A stretch of 64,000 bases of DNA from Ruania rhizosphaerae (GCF_009805705.1 NZ_VSMB01000003.1:62001-126000), one strand, 5' to 3'; shown: positions 25,026-33,887, counted from the stretch's first letter. Translations and numbers: made by a program. Notes: generated by a model from the sequence alone, not told the origin.

Positions 25026-27173
25026 TCAGCCCTCCCTCGCACCGCGCCGGTTCAGTTCCTCCACCTCAGCGGCGTCGACGAACGTGCGGGCCACCTCCAG
25101 CCCGGAAGTGTCCTCGAGCCAGAGCAGCAGTCGAGCTGGTCCACCGGGCGGGAGCACGGTCACCGACACCGCATCGGTCACCACGAATGGCACCGCGGTC
25201 ACCGGCACGGTCCGTTCCACTGCCTGAGCATCGATCGCCCCGTGCGCACCGAGTCCGGATTCAGGGCCGCTCCCATCGGGCACGCGTGTCGGCCGGCCGG
25301 CCGGTGCCCACGCTGCACACACCCGCCCGGTCACCGGCGCTGACCCGTGCTGGGATACCCGCACACCCAGGGTGAGGTCCGCCGTCGGGACCTCGATATC
25401 GGCACCGGCACGCAACGGCACGAGGTCCACGATCAGCACCGTATCGGCGTTCACGTCGGCCGGGCAGAGCCCGCCCCAGTCCTTCGGATTCCGCCACGCG
25501 TCGAGCAGCCCGGCCATCTCGTGCTCCACATCGGTGAGCTCGGTGTAGACGTACCCGGAGAACCGGTCGTGCCGGCGCATCTCCTGGGTCTGCCAGCGCA
25601 GGTGCCACGCCCGCTCCAGGCTGGTGAACCCCTCGCCGTACTCGCTGTTCAAGATCGGCAGGTCCCGCGGTACGTCAGCGGAGGCGTAGAAGGACTTGTC
25701 CACCACGAAGTCCGGGCCGAGCCGCACCGGGAAGTTGTCCCGCGCACCAGTTGCGAACGCTGCCATCGCGTCCGCCCAGGCACCCGGATCCGGCTCGTAG
25801 TAGTGCCAGTCCACCAGGTCGGTCTTCACATGCGCCCACCCGGAGTTCTCCACGATCGGGCGGCTCCGGTCCAGTGCCGCGAGCAGGTCGTAGGCACGCT
25901 CCGCGGCGGCGGCGCGATCGGTGCTGCCGGGGATGTCCCAGTCCAGCCCCCACTCCTCGTTGTACAGTCCCCAGATGACGATCGAGGGGTGGTTACCGTC
26001 GCGGATGACCATCGGCTCGATCTGCGCCTCGAACGCCGACACGGCCTCGGCGGAGTACCGGCTCGGGCACGCGGGTTCGGCCCAGATCAGCATCCCCAGC
26101 TCGTCGGCGTGGTGTAGCCAGCGTGGGTCCTCGAGCTTGAGGTGCTTGCGCACCAGGGTGTACCCGAGCTCGCGCGCCAGGTCCAGATCGCGCAGCAGTG
26201 CTGCTTCGTCCGGGGCGGTGAGCCCGCTACTGGGCCAGTACCCCTGGTCCAGCACCCCGCGCACGGCGATCCGTTCCCCGTTCAGGAACAGATGCTCCCC
26301 ACGGGTCTCGATGGTGCGCAGCCCGGTGGTGAGCACCACACGGTCCGCTGCTGCGCCGTCGGGATCGGTGACCACCTGCACGCGATACAGATGCGGGTCC
26401 TGTGGGGACCACTCCCGCGGACGTTCGATCTCGATCCGCCCCTGCGCGTGCCCGACGGCGTCCGTCACCAGCCGTAGCGATTCGCCCGTGCCCAGCACGG
26501 TCACCGCCACGCCCGTGCCCGACGGTGCGTCCCCGGCCAGCTGCACCGTCACGTCGATGCCGGTGCGGGAGTCGCCGCGGAGCGTGACCTGGTCGGCGTA
26601 AGTGCGCCCGCGGGCCTCCAGCCACACGCTCTGCCAGATTCCGGAGGTGGGAGTGAAGCACACGCCGTCGTAATCGTCGCGGGGGATCGACCGCTGCTTA
26701 CCGTGCGCGATGGCGCGCTTGTCGGCCGGTGCGTGCACCTCGACGGTGAGCTCCACCGTCGTGCCGGGGGCCACATGCTCGGTGACGTCCACCTCGAACG
26801 AGATATACCCGCCGGTGTGCTCGGCCACAAGCGCCCCGTCGATCAGGATCCGGGCGTGGTGGTGCACCCCGCCGAAACACAGCACGGTCCGCGCCCCGGA
26901 CCAGTCGGCCGGCACCGTGACCGAGCGCCGGTAGGTGCTGTGCTCGAGCCAGGTGCGCCCGATCCCGGATGCGGGGGTCTCCCACGCGAACGGGACGGTG
27001 ATGGTGGCCTGCCCCTCGGCCCAGGTGAAGTCCCAGGCGCCGTCCAGGGACTGCCACCGTGCGGAGCGATCCCGGTCCGGCCGGGGGTAGCTCGGGTATG
27101 GCACGTCGGTCGTGTCGCTCCCCGCAGTGGTGGGGGCAGGTGTGGCCGGTGTCTTGGTGGTCGCTGTCTTCAT
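25026..27173 (-). CDS. Glycoside hydrolase family 2 protein
   Basis: This 715-aa enzyme has no signal peptide. Domains in order: jelly-roll sugar-binding domain (about 25-190), immunoglobulin-like domain (190-290), TIM barrel (295-585) and a C-terminal extra domain. The acid/base is Glu406 in WGLYNEEWG, and the nucleophile is probably Glu511 in ILNSEYGEGF. Family 2 includes beta-galactosidases, beta-glucuronidases and beta-mannosidases; I cannot tell which from sequence. It stands at the end of a minus-strand importer operon, four bases after the permease gene, so it acts on imported oligosaccharides or glycosides in the cytoplasm. Confidence 0.9.
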   Translation of the reverse strand: MKTATTKTPATPAPTTAGSDTTDVPYPSYPRPDRDRSARWQSLDGAWDFTWAEGQATITVPFAWETPASGIGRTWLEHSTYRRSVTVPADWSGARTVLCFGGVHHHARILIDGALVAEHTGGYISFEVDVTEHVAPGTTVELTVEVHAPADKRAIAHGKQRSIPRDDYDGVCFTPTSGIWQSVWLEARGRTYADQVTLRGDSRTGIDVTVQLAGDAPSGTGVAVTVLGTGESLRLVTDAVGHAQGRIEIERPREWSPQDPHLYRVQVVTDPDGAAADRVVLTTGLRTIETRGEHLFLNGERIAVRGVLDQGYWPSSGLTAPDEAALLRDLDLARELGYTLVRKHLKLEDPRWLHHADELGMLIWAEPACPSRYSAEAVSAFEAQIEPMVIRDGNHPSIVIWGLYNEEWGLDWDIPGSTDRAAAAERAYDLLAALDRSRPIVENSGWAHVKTDLVDWHYYEPDPGAWADAMAAFATGARDNFPVRLGPDFVVDKSFYASADVPRDLPILNSEYGEGFTSLERAWHLRWQTQEMRRHDRFSGYVYTELTDVEHEMAGLLDAWRNPKDWGGLCPADVNADTVLIVDLVPLRAGADIEVPTADLTLGVRVSQHGSAPVTGRVCAAWAPAGRPTRVPDGSGPESGLGAHGAIDAQAVERTVPVTAVPFVVTDAVSVTVLPPGGPARLLLWLEDTSGLEVARTFVDAAEVEELNRRGAREG

Positions 27174-27177
27174 GGGG

Positions 27178-28047
27178 TCAGCCCTTCACGCTGCCGGCGA
27201 GGATGCCGTTGATGAAGTGCCGCTGCAGGGCGATGAAGAGCACCAGCAGGGGCACGAGTGCGACGGAGCTCGCGGCGAGCAGCTCCCCGGTGACGGTGGC
27301 GTAGTCGGCGCCGATCCGGTTGCCGGTGATGTTCTGCGCAAGAGTGGACAGCACCACCTGCAGGGTGGCCATCCGCTCCGAGGACGCCACGATCACCGGC
27401 CAGACGAAGTCGTTGTAGATGTTCATGATGGTCAGCACTGCGAGCCCGGCCAGGCCCGGGCGGATCACAGGCAGCACGATCCGGGTGAAGATCCCGAACT
27501 CCCCGCACCCGTCGACCCGGGCGGCGTCCAACAGCTCGTCTGGCACTGCGGCGATTACCTGCCGCATCCAGAAGATCGCGAAGGCGTCCACCGCACCGGG
27601 CAAAATGAGCGCCTGATAGGTGTTCACCCAGCCGAGCAGCTTCATCTCCAGCAGCAGCGGCACGATCAGCACGATCGTGGGCAGCATCAGGGTGATCAGC
27701 ACCGCACCGAAGATGAGATTCTTGCCCACGAACGAGTACTTCGCGAAGGCATAGGCGGCCAAAGGTGCGAAGAACAACGTGATCGTGCCCTTGGTGACCA
27801 GCACAATGCCGGTATTGAAGAAGCCGCGGCCGATCGGCACGTCCTCGAACATGGCGGTGAAGTTCGCCAGCGTGAACGTGCTCGGGTCGAACGTCAGCGG
27901 GGCGCTGATGATCGACGGCGCGGGTTTGAATGCCGAGAGCAGCGCCCACACCACCGGGGCGAGGAAGGCGAGCGTGAGCACGATCAGGAACAGGTAGGAG
28001 CCGACGGCGGGGCGCTCGCGGCGCCGGGGCGCGAGAGTGGAAGTCAT
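27178..28047 (-). CDS. Sugar ABC transporter permease, MalG/UgpE type (GH2 operon)
   Basis: This 289-aa six-helix subunit has the EAA loop LDAARVDGCGEFGIFTRIVL (the first Glu is replaced by Asp) and ends RHFINGILAGSVKG. It lies four bases after the preceding permease. No ATPase gene is present in the operon. Confidence 0.9.
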   Translation of the reverse strand: MTSTLAPRRRERPAVGSYLFLIVLTLAFLAPVVWALLSAFKPAPSIISAPLTFDPSTFTLANFTAMFEDVPIGRGFFNTGIVLVTKGTITLFFAPLAAYAFAKYSFVGKNLIFGAVLITLMLPTIVLIVPLLLEMKLLGWVNTYQALILPGAVDAFAIFWMRQVIAAVPDELLDAARVDGCGEFGIFTRIVLPVIRPGLAGLAVLTIMNIYNDFVWPVIVASSERMATLQVVLSTLAQNITGNRIGADYATVTGELLAASSVALVPLLVLFIALQRHFINGILAGSVKG

Positions 28048-28051
28048 CGAA

Positions 28052-28930
28052 TCAGTCCTTCGCTCGCAACAACCGCACGAACACCAGCGACAGCACCATC
28101 ACCAGCAGCACCAGGAGGAACGAGTTCGCGGCCCCGGTGCCCAGGTCGGCTCGGGTGATGTGGTTGTAGAGGTAGTAGCCGGCAGTGGTGGTGGAGGAGT
28201 ACGGCCCGCCCTGGGTCACCACGAACGGTTCGGCGAACATCTGGAACACCGCTAGCGTCTGCAGCACCACCGCGAACATGATCGTGCGCCGCAGCAGGGG
28301 AGCAGTGATCGCAGTGAGCTGGCGACGCCGGGACGCGCCATCGATCGACGCGGCTTCATAGAGCGTGCCGTCGATCGACTGCAGCCCGGAGAGCAGGATG
28401 ATGATGATGAAACCGGTGGTCTTCCAGATGAACAGCAGCGCCAGGGTGGGCTTCGCCCAGACCGTGGTGGTGAGCCAGCCGATGTCGGGCAACCCGAGCA
28501 GGTTGAGCGCCCCGTTCACCGCCCCGTACTGGGTGTCGAAGACCACCACCCAGATCTGCGCGACCGCCACCAGCGGTGTCACGAACGGCACGATGAAAGC
28601 CACCCGGAAGAAGCCGCGCAGCCGGATCCGGGCCGAGTTCAGCAGCACGGCGGCGAGCAGGGCGATCACCAGCTGGGCGGGAATGATCAGCACCCACAGG
28701 ATCCCCGAGTTCGCCAGCGAGCTCCAGAATGCCGAGCTCGTGAGCAGGTAGGTGTAGTTTTCCCACCCCACCCACTCCGCGGCTCCGCTGCCGCGCCAGC
28801 TGGTGAAGCTCAGCCGGGCGGTGAAGAAGAGCGGGTACACGCTGAACGCGGCGAAGATCGCCACGAAGGGGAGCACGAACACGTACGGTGCGAGCCGCCG
28901 TCGGGTGCGCGCGGCCGTCAGTGCCGCCAT
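28052..28930 (-). CDS. Sugar ABC transporter permease, MalF/UgpA type (GH2 operon)
   Basis: This 292-aa channel subunit has a short basic head, then six helices. The EAA loop reads YEAASIDGASRRRQLTAITA. It is separated from the binding-protein gene by 78 bases that contain a strong hairpin. Confidence 0.9.
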   Translation of the reverse strand: MAALTAARTRRRLAPYVFVLPFVAIFAAFSVYPLFFTARLSFTSWRGSGAAEWVGWENYTYLLTSSAFWSSLANSGILWVLIIPAQLVIALLAAVLLNSARIRLRGFFRVAFIVPFVTPLVAVAQIWVVVFDTQYGAVNGALNLLGLPDIGWLTTTVWAKPTLALLFIWKTTGFIIIILLSGLQSIDGTLYEAASIDGASRRRQLTAITAPLLRRTIMFAVVLQTLAVFQMFAEPFVVTQGGPYSSTTTAGYYLYNHITRADLGTGAANSFLLVLLVMVLSLVFVRLLRAKD

Positions 28931-28958
28931 GGCTACTGTCCTCTCTGTGCCGGATTGG

Positions 28959-28996
28959 CCCGACGGCGTCCCACACCCTGGTGGGGCGCCGTCGGG
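28959..28996 (-). promoter_or_regulatory. Intercistronic hairpin between binding protein and permease (GH2 operon)
   Basis: Arms 28959-28974 and 28981-28996 pair at 15 of 16 positions with a 6-base loop. It is the longest hairpin among the sugar operons and fills the gap after the binding-protein stop. Confidence 0.7.
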
Positions 28997-29008
28997 TGCG
29001 GTGGTGGG

Positions 29009-30394
29009 TTACTGACGGTCGATCAGGTTGGTCTGGATCGCCTCACTCGAGGAGGCGAGCACCTCCTGGGGTGACAGGTCGTCGTCATACATGCGCTGCA
29101 GGTCGTTGCCCAGGTACTCCACAGCGCCGGCCCACCAGGACGGCGTCGGCACAGTGCCGGGGATCTGCTCGCCCGCCTCGGTGGCCACGGCCCACAGGTC
29201 CTGCCCGCCGAGTGCTTCCACCGGGGCGAACAGCGGCTCGCTCGGGTCGGCGGCCGGGGCGTAACTGGGGATGGAAGTGTTCAACCCGTCCGGGTAGACC
29301 TCGCTCGGACCCCACACAGACGTGTACCCGGCCTCGTCGAACATGAGGAACTCGTAGAACAGCCATGCCAGGTCGGCGTTCTCACTCTCGCTGGGCAGGA
29401 CGAAGGAGGACCCGCCCATCACCCCGCTGCGGGCGCCGCCGTCCTCCCAGGCGGGCAACGGCATGGCGCGCCAGTCCCCGGAGGTCTCCGGGAGCAGCTG
29501 TTGCGGCGCGAAGTCGAACCAGATCGCCCAGGGGTAGAACACCTGGTTGCCGTTCTCCAGTTCGGCGATGTCGGTCGGGTCCAGGTACTCGGCTCGAGTG
29601 CCCAGCCCCTCGGACTGCACGGTGTCGAGGAAGGTGAGGATCTGTTCGTACTCGGGGGAGTCCAGGCGGAGCTCGCCGTCGGCGTCAGCAATCGAGGTGC
29701 CGAGCTGGCTGGCGAACATTTCGAGTTGGAGTTGGGCCAGGAACGGGGACTGCTCCAGGTGGATGGGTGCTGAGCCGGGTACGGCGTCGGCGTAGTCGCG
29801 TGCGGCAGCGAGCAGATCGTCGTAGGTCTCGATCGTGGTCGCGTCGACCCCGGCGTCCTCGAGCGCGGCGGCGTTGTAGTAAAGCAGACCGGGGTTGGAG
29901 TCGAACGGGACGCCGAAGATCCCCTCGGTGGTGGAGTTCACGTCTACCTTGTACTCGGCGATCTCGCCGAGATAGGGCTCGAGCACACCGTCCAAGTTCC
30001 AGAGGAAGTCGGCGTACCCGGCCACCCGGGCGTCGTCCAGGAAGACCCCGTCCGGTACCTCGGTCCCGGTGATCAGGGTGTTCTGCAACTTGGCGTCGAT
30101 GTCGACGGCCTCGTGGTGCACCACGATGTCCGGGTAGCGCTCGTTGAAGGCGGGGATGGCCGCCTCGAAGACCTCGAACAGGTCGCCCGAGCGGTCCCAG
30201 ATGGTGATCTCGCCTTCGGGGGAGTCCGGCGCGACGAGCTGGTTCTCTGCGGGCGGCTCGGAGGAGCCGGGGCCGGTGGTGGGCCCCTCGTCGGAGGTGA
30301 TCTCCGGACCGCACGCGGCGAGGCCGAGGGCGGTCGCAGCAGCGATCCCGATGACGGCGGTCCGTCGTCGGGCGTTGAGATGTGGATGGCGCAT
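29009..30394 (-). CDS. Sugar ABC transporter substrate-binding lipoprotein (GH2 operon)
   Basis: This 461-aa extracellular binding protein has a signal peptide ending LGLAAC (Cys28), then a Pro/Glu/Ser/Gly linker. The mature domain begins GEITIWDRSGDLFEVFE. AGGGAG lies just upstream of the ATG at 30394. The longer open frame upstream crosses the operators and is not used. The gene is divergent from the LacI gene at 30529. Confidence 0.9.
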   Translation of the reverse strand: MRHPHLNARRRTAVIGIAAATALGLAACGPEITSDEGPTTGPGSSEPPAENQLVAPDSPEGEITIWDRSGDLFEVFEAAIPAFNERYPDIVVHHEAVDIDAKLQNTLITGTEVPDGVFLDDARVAGYADFLWNLDGVLEPYLGEIAEYKVDVNSTTEGIFGVPFDSNPGLLYYNAAALEDAGVDATTIETYDDLLAAARDYADAVPGSAPIHLEQSPFLAQLQLEMFASQLGTSIADADGELRLDSPEYEQILTFLDTVQSEGLGTRAEYLDPTDIAELENGNQVFYPWAIWFDFAPQQLLPETSGDWRAMPLPAWEDGGARSGVMGGSSFVLPSESENADLAWLFYEFLMFDEAGYTSVWGPSEVYPDGLNTSIPSYAPAADPSEPLFAPVEALGGQDLWAVATEAGEQIPGTVPTPSWWAGAVEYLGNDLQRMYDDDLSPQEVLASSSEAIQTNLIDRQ

Positions 30395-30440
30395 GACACT
30401 CCCTTGTGGATGGGCCCGACGGCGGCGACGGGCGACGTGT

Positions 30441-30456
30441 TTGCCAACGTATGCAA
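30441..30456. promoter_or_regulatory. LacI-type operator (GH2 operon), site 1
   Basis: TTGCCAACGTATGCAA is a CG-centred partial palindrome in the divergent region between the binding-protein and LacI genes. Paired with the site at 30474-30487 it could control both promoters. Confidence 0.55.
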
Positions 30457-30473
30457 AAGCGTACGACGAGATG

Positions 30474-30487
30474 TGCACACGTTGCAA
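30474..30487. promoter_or_regulatory. LacI-type operator (GH2 operon), site 2
   Basis: TGCACACGTTGCAA shares the ACGT centre and flanking TGC/GCA with site 1. It lies about 42 bp upstream of the LacI start. The symmetry is imperfect, so the exact boundaries are uncertain. Confidence 0.5.
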
Positions 30488-30528
30488 ACGATAGGGTGGT
30501 CACGATCGGACAACGAAGGGCGGGTGTG

Positions 30529-31539
30529 ATGGCGACGACGCTGCGGGACGTGGCCGAACGGGCGCAGGTCTCGGTCCGGACGGTCTCCAACGTGGTGGCC
30601 GGCTACGAGCATGTCAGCGCCCGGATGCGCGAACGGGTGGAGCGGGCAATCGCCGAACTCGACTACCGACCGAACCCGGTGGCGCGCACACTGCGGACGG
30701 GGCGCACCGGGGTGCTGGCGCTGATCGTCCCCGAGATCGCCGTGCCCTACTTCAGCGAGCTCGCGCGGGAGGTGATCGACGCTGCCGCCACACATGGCTA
30801 CCGGGTGATGATCGACCAGACCGGGCACGACCACGAGCGCGAGCGCGAGCTGCTCACCGGGGGTGGGCGGACCATGCTCTTCGACGGCGTCCTGTTCAGT
30901 CCGCTGGTGACCAAGTCCGAGCTGCTGGAGATGAAAGGGGAGACCGGCGCCCCGCTGGTGCTACTGGGCGAGCATGAGTTCGACGGCCGGTTCGACCACG
31001 TGGCGATCGACAACTACGCGGCTGCGCGGGACGCCGTCGGGCATCTGCTGAAGGTAGGACGGCGGCGTATCGCCGCGATCGGTGCCCAGCCGCAGGAGGA
31101 GTACGCCACGCCTCAGCTGCGCTCGGCGGGGTACCAGGCGGCGCTGGAGGAGGCCGGGATCGCGGTGGACGCGTCGCTCATCCATGCAGCGGGCAGCTAT
31201 ACCCGGGCCGGCGGCTACGCGGCAGCGCAGGATCTCCTCGCCCTGGACGAGCGACCGGACGCGCTCTTCTGCTACTCCGACCTGCTCGCGATCGGGGCGA
31301 TGCGCGCGGTCTTCGACGCCGGTCTTCGGGTGCCCGAGGATGTCGCAGTGATCGGCATCGACGACGTGGACGAGGGCCGGTACGCGCGCCCGTCCCTGAG
31401 CACGGTCGCGCTGGACATCCCGTTCATCGCCCACGAGGCGGTGGCCCGGCTGGTGGCCCGGATCGAGGATCCGGAGGCGGCCGCGCGTGAAGTGGTTGTC
31501 CCGCACCGGCTGCAGGTCCGCGAGAGCACGGGCGGCTAG
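30529..31539 (+). CDS. LacI-family transcriptional regulator (GH2 operon)
   Basis: This 336-aa repressor has its helix-turn-helix TLRDVAERAQVSVRTVSNVV at residues 4-23, hinge YRPNPVARTLRTGRTG, and a sensor domain with typical LALIVPEIAVPYFSELAREV. The start is ATG 30529 (the GTG at 30526 is equally possible). It is divergent from the GH2 importer operon and shares a 134-bp region containing two CG-centred dyads, so it almost surely controls that operon. Confidence 0.9.
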   Translation: MATTLRDVAERAQVSVRTVSNVVAGYEHVSARMRERVERAIAELDYRPNPVARTLRTGRTGVLALIVPEIAVPYFSELAREVIDAAATHGYRVMIDQTGHDHERERELLTGGGRTMLFDGVLFSPLVTKSELLEMKGETGAPLVLLGEHEFDGRFDHVAIDNYAAARDAVGHLLKVGRRRIAAIGAQPQEEYATPQLRSAGYQAALEEAGIAVDASLIHAAGSYTRAGGYAAAQDLLALDERPDALFCYSDLLAIGAMRAVFDAGLRVPEDVAVIGIDDVDEGRYARPSLSTVALDIPFIAHEAVARLVARIEDPEAAAREVVVPHRLQVRESTGG

Positions 31540-31619
31540 CTCGGGCGCCGCACGGCTTGCCTGCCGCGCCGACGGATAGACTGTTCGCGGTCCAGCCGCC
31601 CATACCAGGAGCAATCACC

Positions 31620-32570
31620 GTGCGAGCCGTCGTTTATGACCGGTACGGCCCACCGGAGGTGCTGCGCTTGGTGGACCTGCCCCGTCCCGAACCGGCGCAC
31701 GGTCAGGTGCTCGTGCGAGTGCGTGCCACCTCGGTGAACCTGTCCGATTACGAGACTCTTCGTGGCAAACCGCTGTACTCGAGAATCGGCGGCCTACGGC
31801 GACCGGCCCGTTCGGTGCTGGGCTCGGATATCGCGGGCGAGGTCGAGGCGGTCGGCCCCGGGGTCCAGGATCTTCGGCCCGGAGATCGTGTCTATGGCGA
31901 CAACCTCATGCTCAAGGGCGGTTTCGCCGAGTTCGCTGTGGCGCCGGAACGGGTGCTGACCCCCATACCCGATGGGCTCACCTTTGCCCAGGCGGCCTCG
32001 ATCCCGCAGGCCGGGGTGATCGCCGCCATCGGTACTGCGCGTGTGGAGCGGGGAATGCGCGTGCTGATCAACGGAGCGGGTGGCGGCTCGGGGATGTTCG
32101 CCATTCAGCTCGCGAAGGAGGCCGGAGCGCACGTGACGGGGGTGGACAATGCGGCGAAGGGCGAGTTCATGCGATCCCTGGGTGTCGATGTAGTCATCGA
32201 CTACCGGACGCAGGACTACACCCGTTCGGGTCGCTACGACGTGGTGCTCGACATGGTGGCTCACCGCTCGATCCTGGCCCGATCCCGAGCAGTGGCCCGC
32301 GGCGGGTCCTATCAGTGTGTCGGCGGTTCGGTGCCCGCGGTACTCGGTGCCGTGATCTGGGGTGGCCTGCTTGGCGCCGTGACCCACCGATCGATCGGGA
32401 TGGCGATGGCCACCGGTGGTCCGGACGAGTTCCGCCCGGTCGCGGACCGCGTCCTCTCCGGAGCCCTGACCGTGCACATCGATCGGACAGTCTCTCTGCC
32501 GGAAGTCCCCGAAGCGCTCCGGTATTCCGGCGAGGGGCGCGCACTGGGGAAGGTCGTCGTCACGCCCTGA
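31620..32570 (+). CDS. Quinone-oxidoreductase-like NAD(P)H dehydrogenase (MDR family)
   Basis: This 316-aa zinc-independent medium-chain dehydrogenase lacks the catalytic Cys zinc ligands. It shows the GroES-like N-terminal half (VYDRYGPPEVLRLVDLPRPE) and a Rossmann half with NGAGGGSGMFAIQLAKEAGA near residue 145. Similar proteins reduce quinones or enones, or protect against oxidative stress. The GTG start at 31620 is supported by AGGAG at 31606-31610; the upstream extension is ignored. It is not obviously linked to its neighbours. Confidence 0.85.
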   Translation: MRAVVYDRYGPPEVLRLVDLPRPEPAHGQVLVRVRATSVNLSDYETLRGKPLYSRIGGLRRPARSVLGSDIAGEVEAVGPGVQDLRPGDRVYGDNLMLKGGFAEFAVAPERVLTPIPDGLTFAQAASIPQAGVIAAIGTARVERGMRVLINGAGGGSGMFAIQLAKEAGAHVTGVDNAAKGEFMRSLGVDVVIDYRTQDYTRSGRYDVVLDMVAHRSILARSRAVARGGSYQCVGGSVPAVLGAVIWGGLLGAVTHRSIGMAMATGGPDEFRPVADRVLSGALTVHIDRTVSLPEVPEALRYSGEGRALGKVVVTP

Positions 32571-32633
32571 GGGGGTGCTCGAACGTGCCCGGATCGCCTT
32601 CTCCGGGGTGTGACGAAATAGGCGCGGTGCGTT

Positions 32634-32681
32634 TTGCATAAAGGGGCCTGGTCTCGCTAGGTTGGTTAGGCACGCCTCACC
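32634..32681 (+). promoter_or_regulatory. Iron-regulated promoter with DtxR/IdeR-type box
   Basis: TTGCAT (32634-32639) and TAGGTT (32658-32663) are 18 bp apart. They are followed by GGTTAGGCACGCCTCACC (32664-32681), a near-palindrome matching 7 of 9 paired positions and close to the DtxR/IdeR consensus TTAGGTTAGSCTAACCTAA. It sits immediately upstream of a siderophore importer operon. Confidence 0.65.
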
Positions 32682-32720
32682 TGGAGTGCCAGTTCCGCAC
32701 CCTCTTGCCGGAAGGACCCC

Positions 32721-33788
32721 ATGTTCCGCACGACTCGCCGCGCTGCCGTCGCGGTCGCCGCCTTCGCCGCACTCGGCCTGGCCGGCTGCTCCGCCCCTGC
32801 CGACTCCTCCGAAAACACCGACGCCACGGAGTCCGCTGACGCGACGGAGGGCTCCGGCTCCGAGAGCGACTGGAGCACGGTCACCATCGAGCACGCCCTC
32901 GGCACCACCACCATCGAGGAGCAGCCCGAGCGGGTCGCCGCGATCGGCTGGGCCAATCACGAGGTGGCGCTCGCCCTGGGCATCGTCCCGGTGGGTATGC
33001 CGATCACCGCCTGGGGTGACGATGACGGCAACGGCGTGCACCCGTGGGTCGAGTCCAAGCTGGACGACCTGGGTGCAGACATGCCGGTGCTCTACGACGA
33101 GACCGACGGCATCGACTTCGAGGCCGTTGCCGATTCCGACCCCGATGTGATTCTCGCCGCCTACTCGGGCCTGTCTCAGGACGACTACGACACGCTCACC
33201 GAGATCGCGCCGGTCGTGGCCTACCCGGAGTCCGCGTGGGGTACGCCGTGGCGCGAGATCGTCCGCGTGAACGCCACCGGCCTGGGCATGGCCGAGGAGG
33301 GTGAGGGGCTGGTCACCGAGATCGAGGACAAGATCGAGGCCGCCGTCGCCGAGCACCCCGAGCTCGAGGGTGCCACCGCGATGATGGTCACCCACGTCGA
33401 TCCCTCGGACCTGAGCGAGATCAGCTTCTACAACGCCTACGACACCCGCACCCAGTTCTTCGAGGATCTGGGCATGACGATCCCGGCCAGCCTCGTCGAG
33501 GTCTCCACCGACCCCACGGTGTGGAACGGCAGCGTCAGCACCGAGCAGGCCGACATCTTCAACGACGTCGACATTTTCGTCACCTACGGCGGCCAGGAGC
33601 TCATCGACGCTCTCGAAGCCGACCCGCTGCTGTCCCAGTTGCCTGCCGTGGCCAACGACGCGGTCGTGAACCTTCCCGGCGACGCCCCGCTGGGCACCGC
33701 CGCGAACCCCACGCCCTTGCAGGTGCTCGAATCGGATCTGGTCGAGCAGTACGTCGAGCTGCTGGCTGACGCCGCCGCGAACGGCTGA
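32721..33788 (+). CDS. Iron-siderophore ABC transporter substrate-binding lipoprotein
   Basis: This 355-aa FecB/FhuD-type binding protein (two lobes joined by a long helix) has a signal peptide with lipobox LAGC (Cys23) and an acidic Ser/Thr/Glu linker. The domain begins VTIEHALGTTTIEEQPERV, the usual start of this family, and includes FEAVADSDPDVILAAYSG. It is followed by two FecCD permeases and an ATPase and preceded by an iron-box-like site. Siderophore uptake is the likely role; the ligand is unknown. Confidence 0.9.
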   Translation: MFRTTRRAAVAVAAFAALGLAGCSAPADSSENTDATESADATEGSGSESDWSTVTIEHALGTTTIEEQPERVAAIGWANHEVALALGIVPVGMPITAWGDDDGNGVHPWVESKLDDLGADMPVLYDETDGIDFEAVADSDPDVILAAYSGLSQDDYDTLTEIAPVVAYPESAWGTPWREIVRVNATGLGMAEEGEGLVTEIEDKIEAAVAEHPELEGATAMMVTHVDPSDLSEISFYNAYDTRTQFFEDLGMTIPASLVEVSTDPTVWNGSVSTEQADIFNDVDIFVTYGGQELIDALEADPLLSQLPAVANDAVVNLPGDAPLGTAANPTPLQVLESDLVEQYVELLADAAANG

Positions 33789-33838
33789 CCACGCCCGAGA
33801 CCGGCTGAGGAGTCCCGATCACCAGCGCCACCTCCACC

Positions 33839-33887
33839 GCACCCGCCGCGAACGCTGCTCTCACGCTGCAGCGCTCGCGGCGGGTGC
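33839..33887 (+). promoter_or_regulatory. Hairpin between siderophore-binding protein and permease
   Basis: Arms 33839-33856 and 33870-33887 pair at 17 of 18 positions with a 13-base loop. The right arm covers the GTG at 33884 that is otherwise the first usable start of the permease gene. The position parallels the hairpins of the four sugar operons. Confidence 0.65.
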
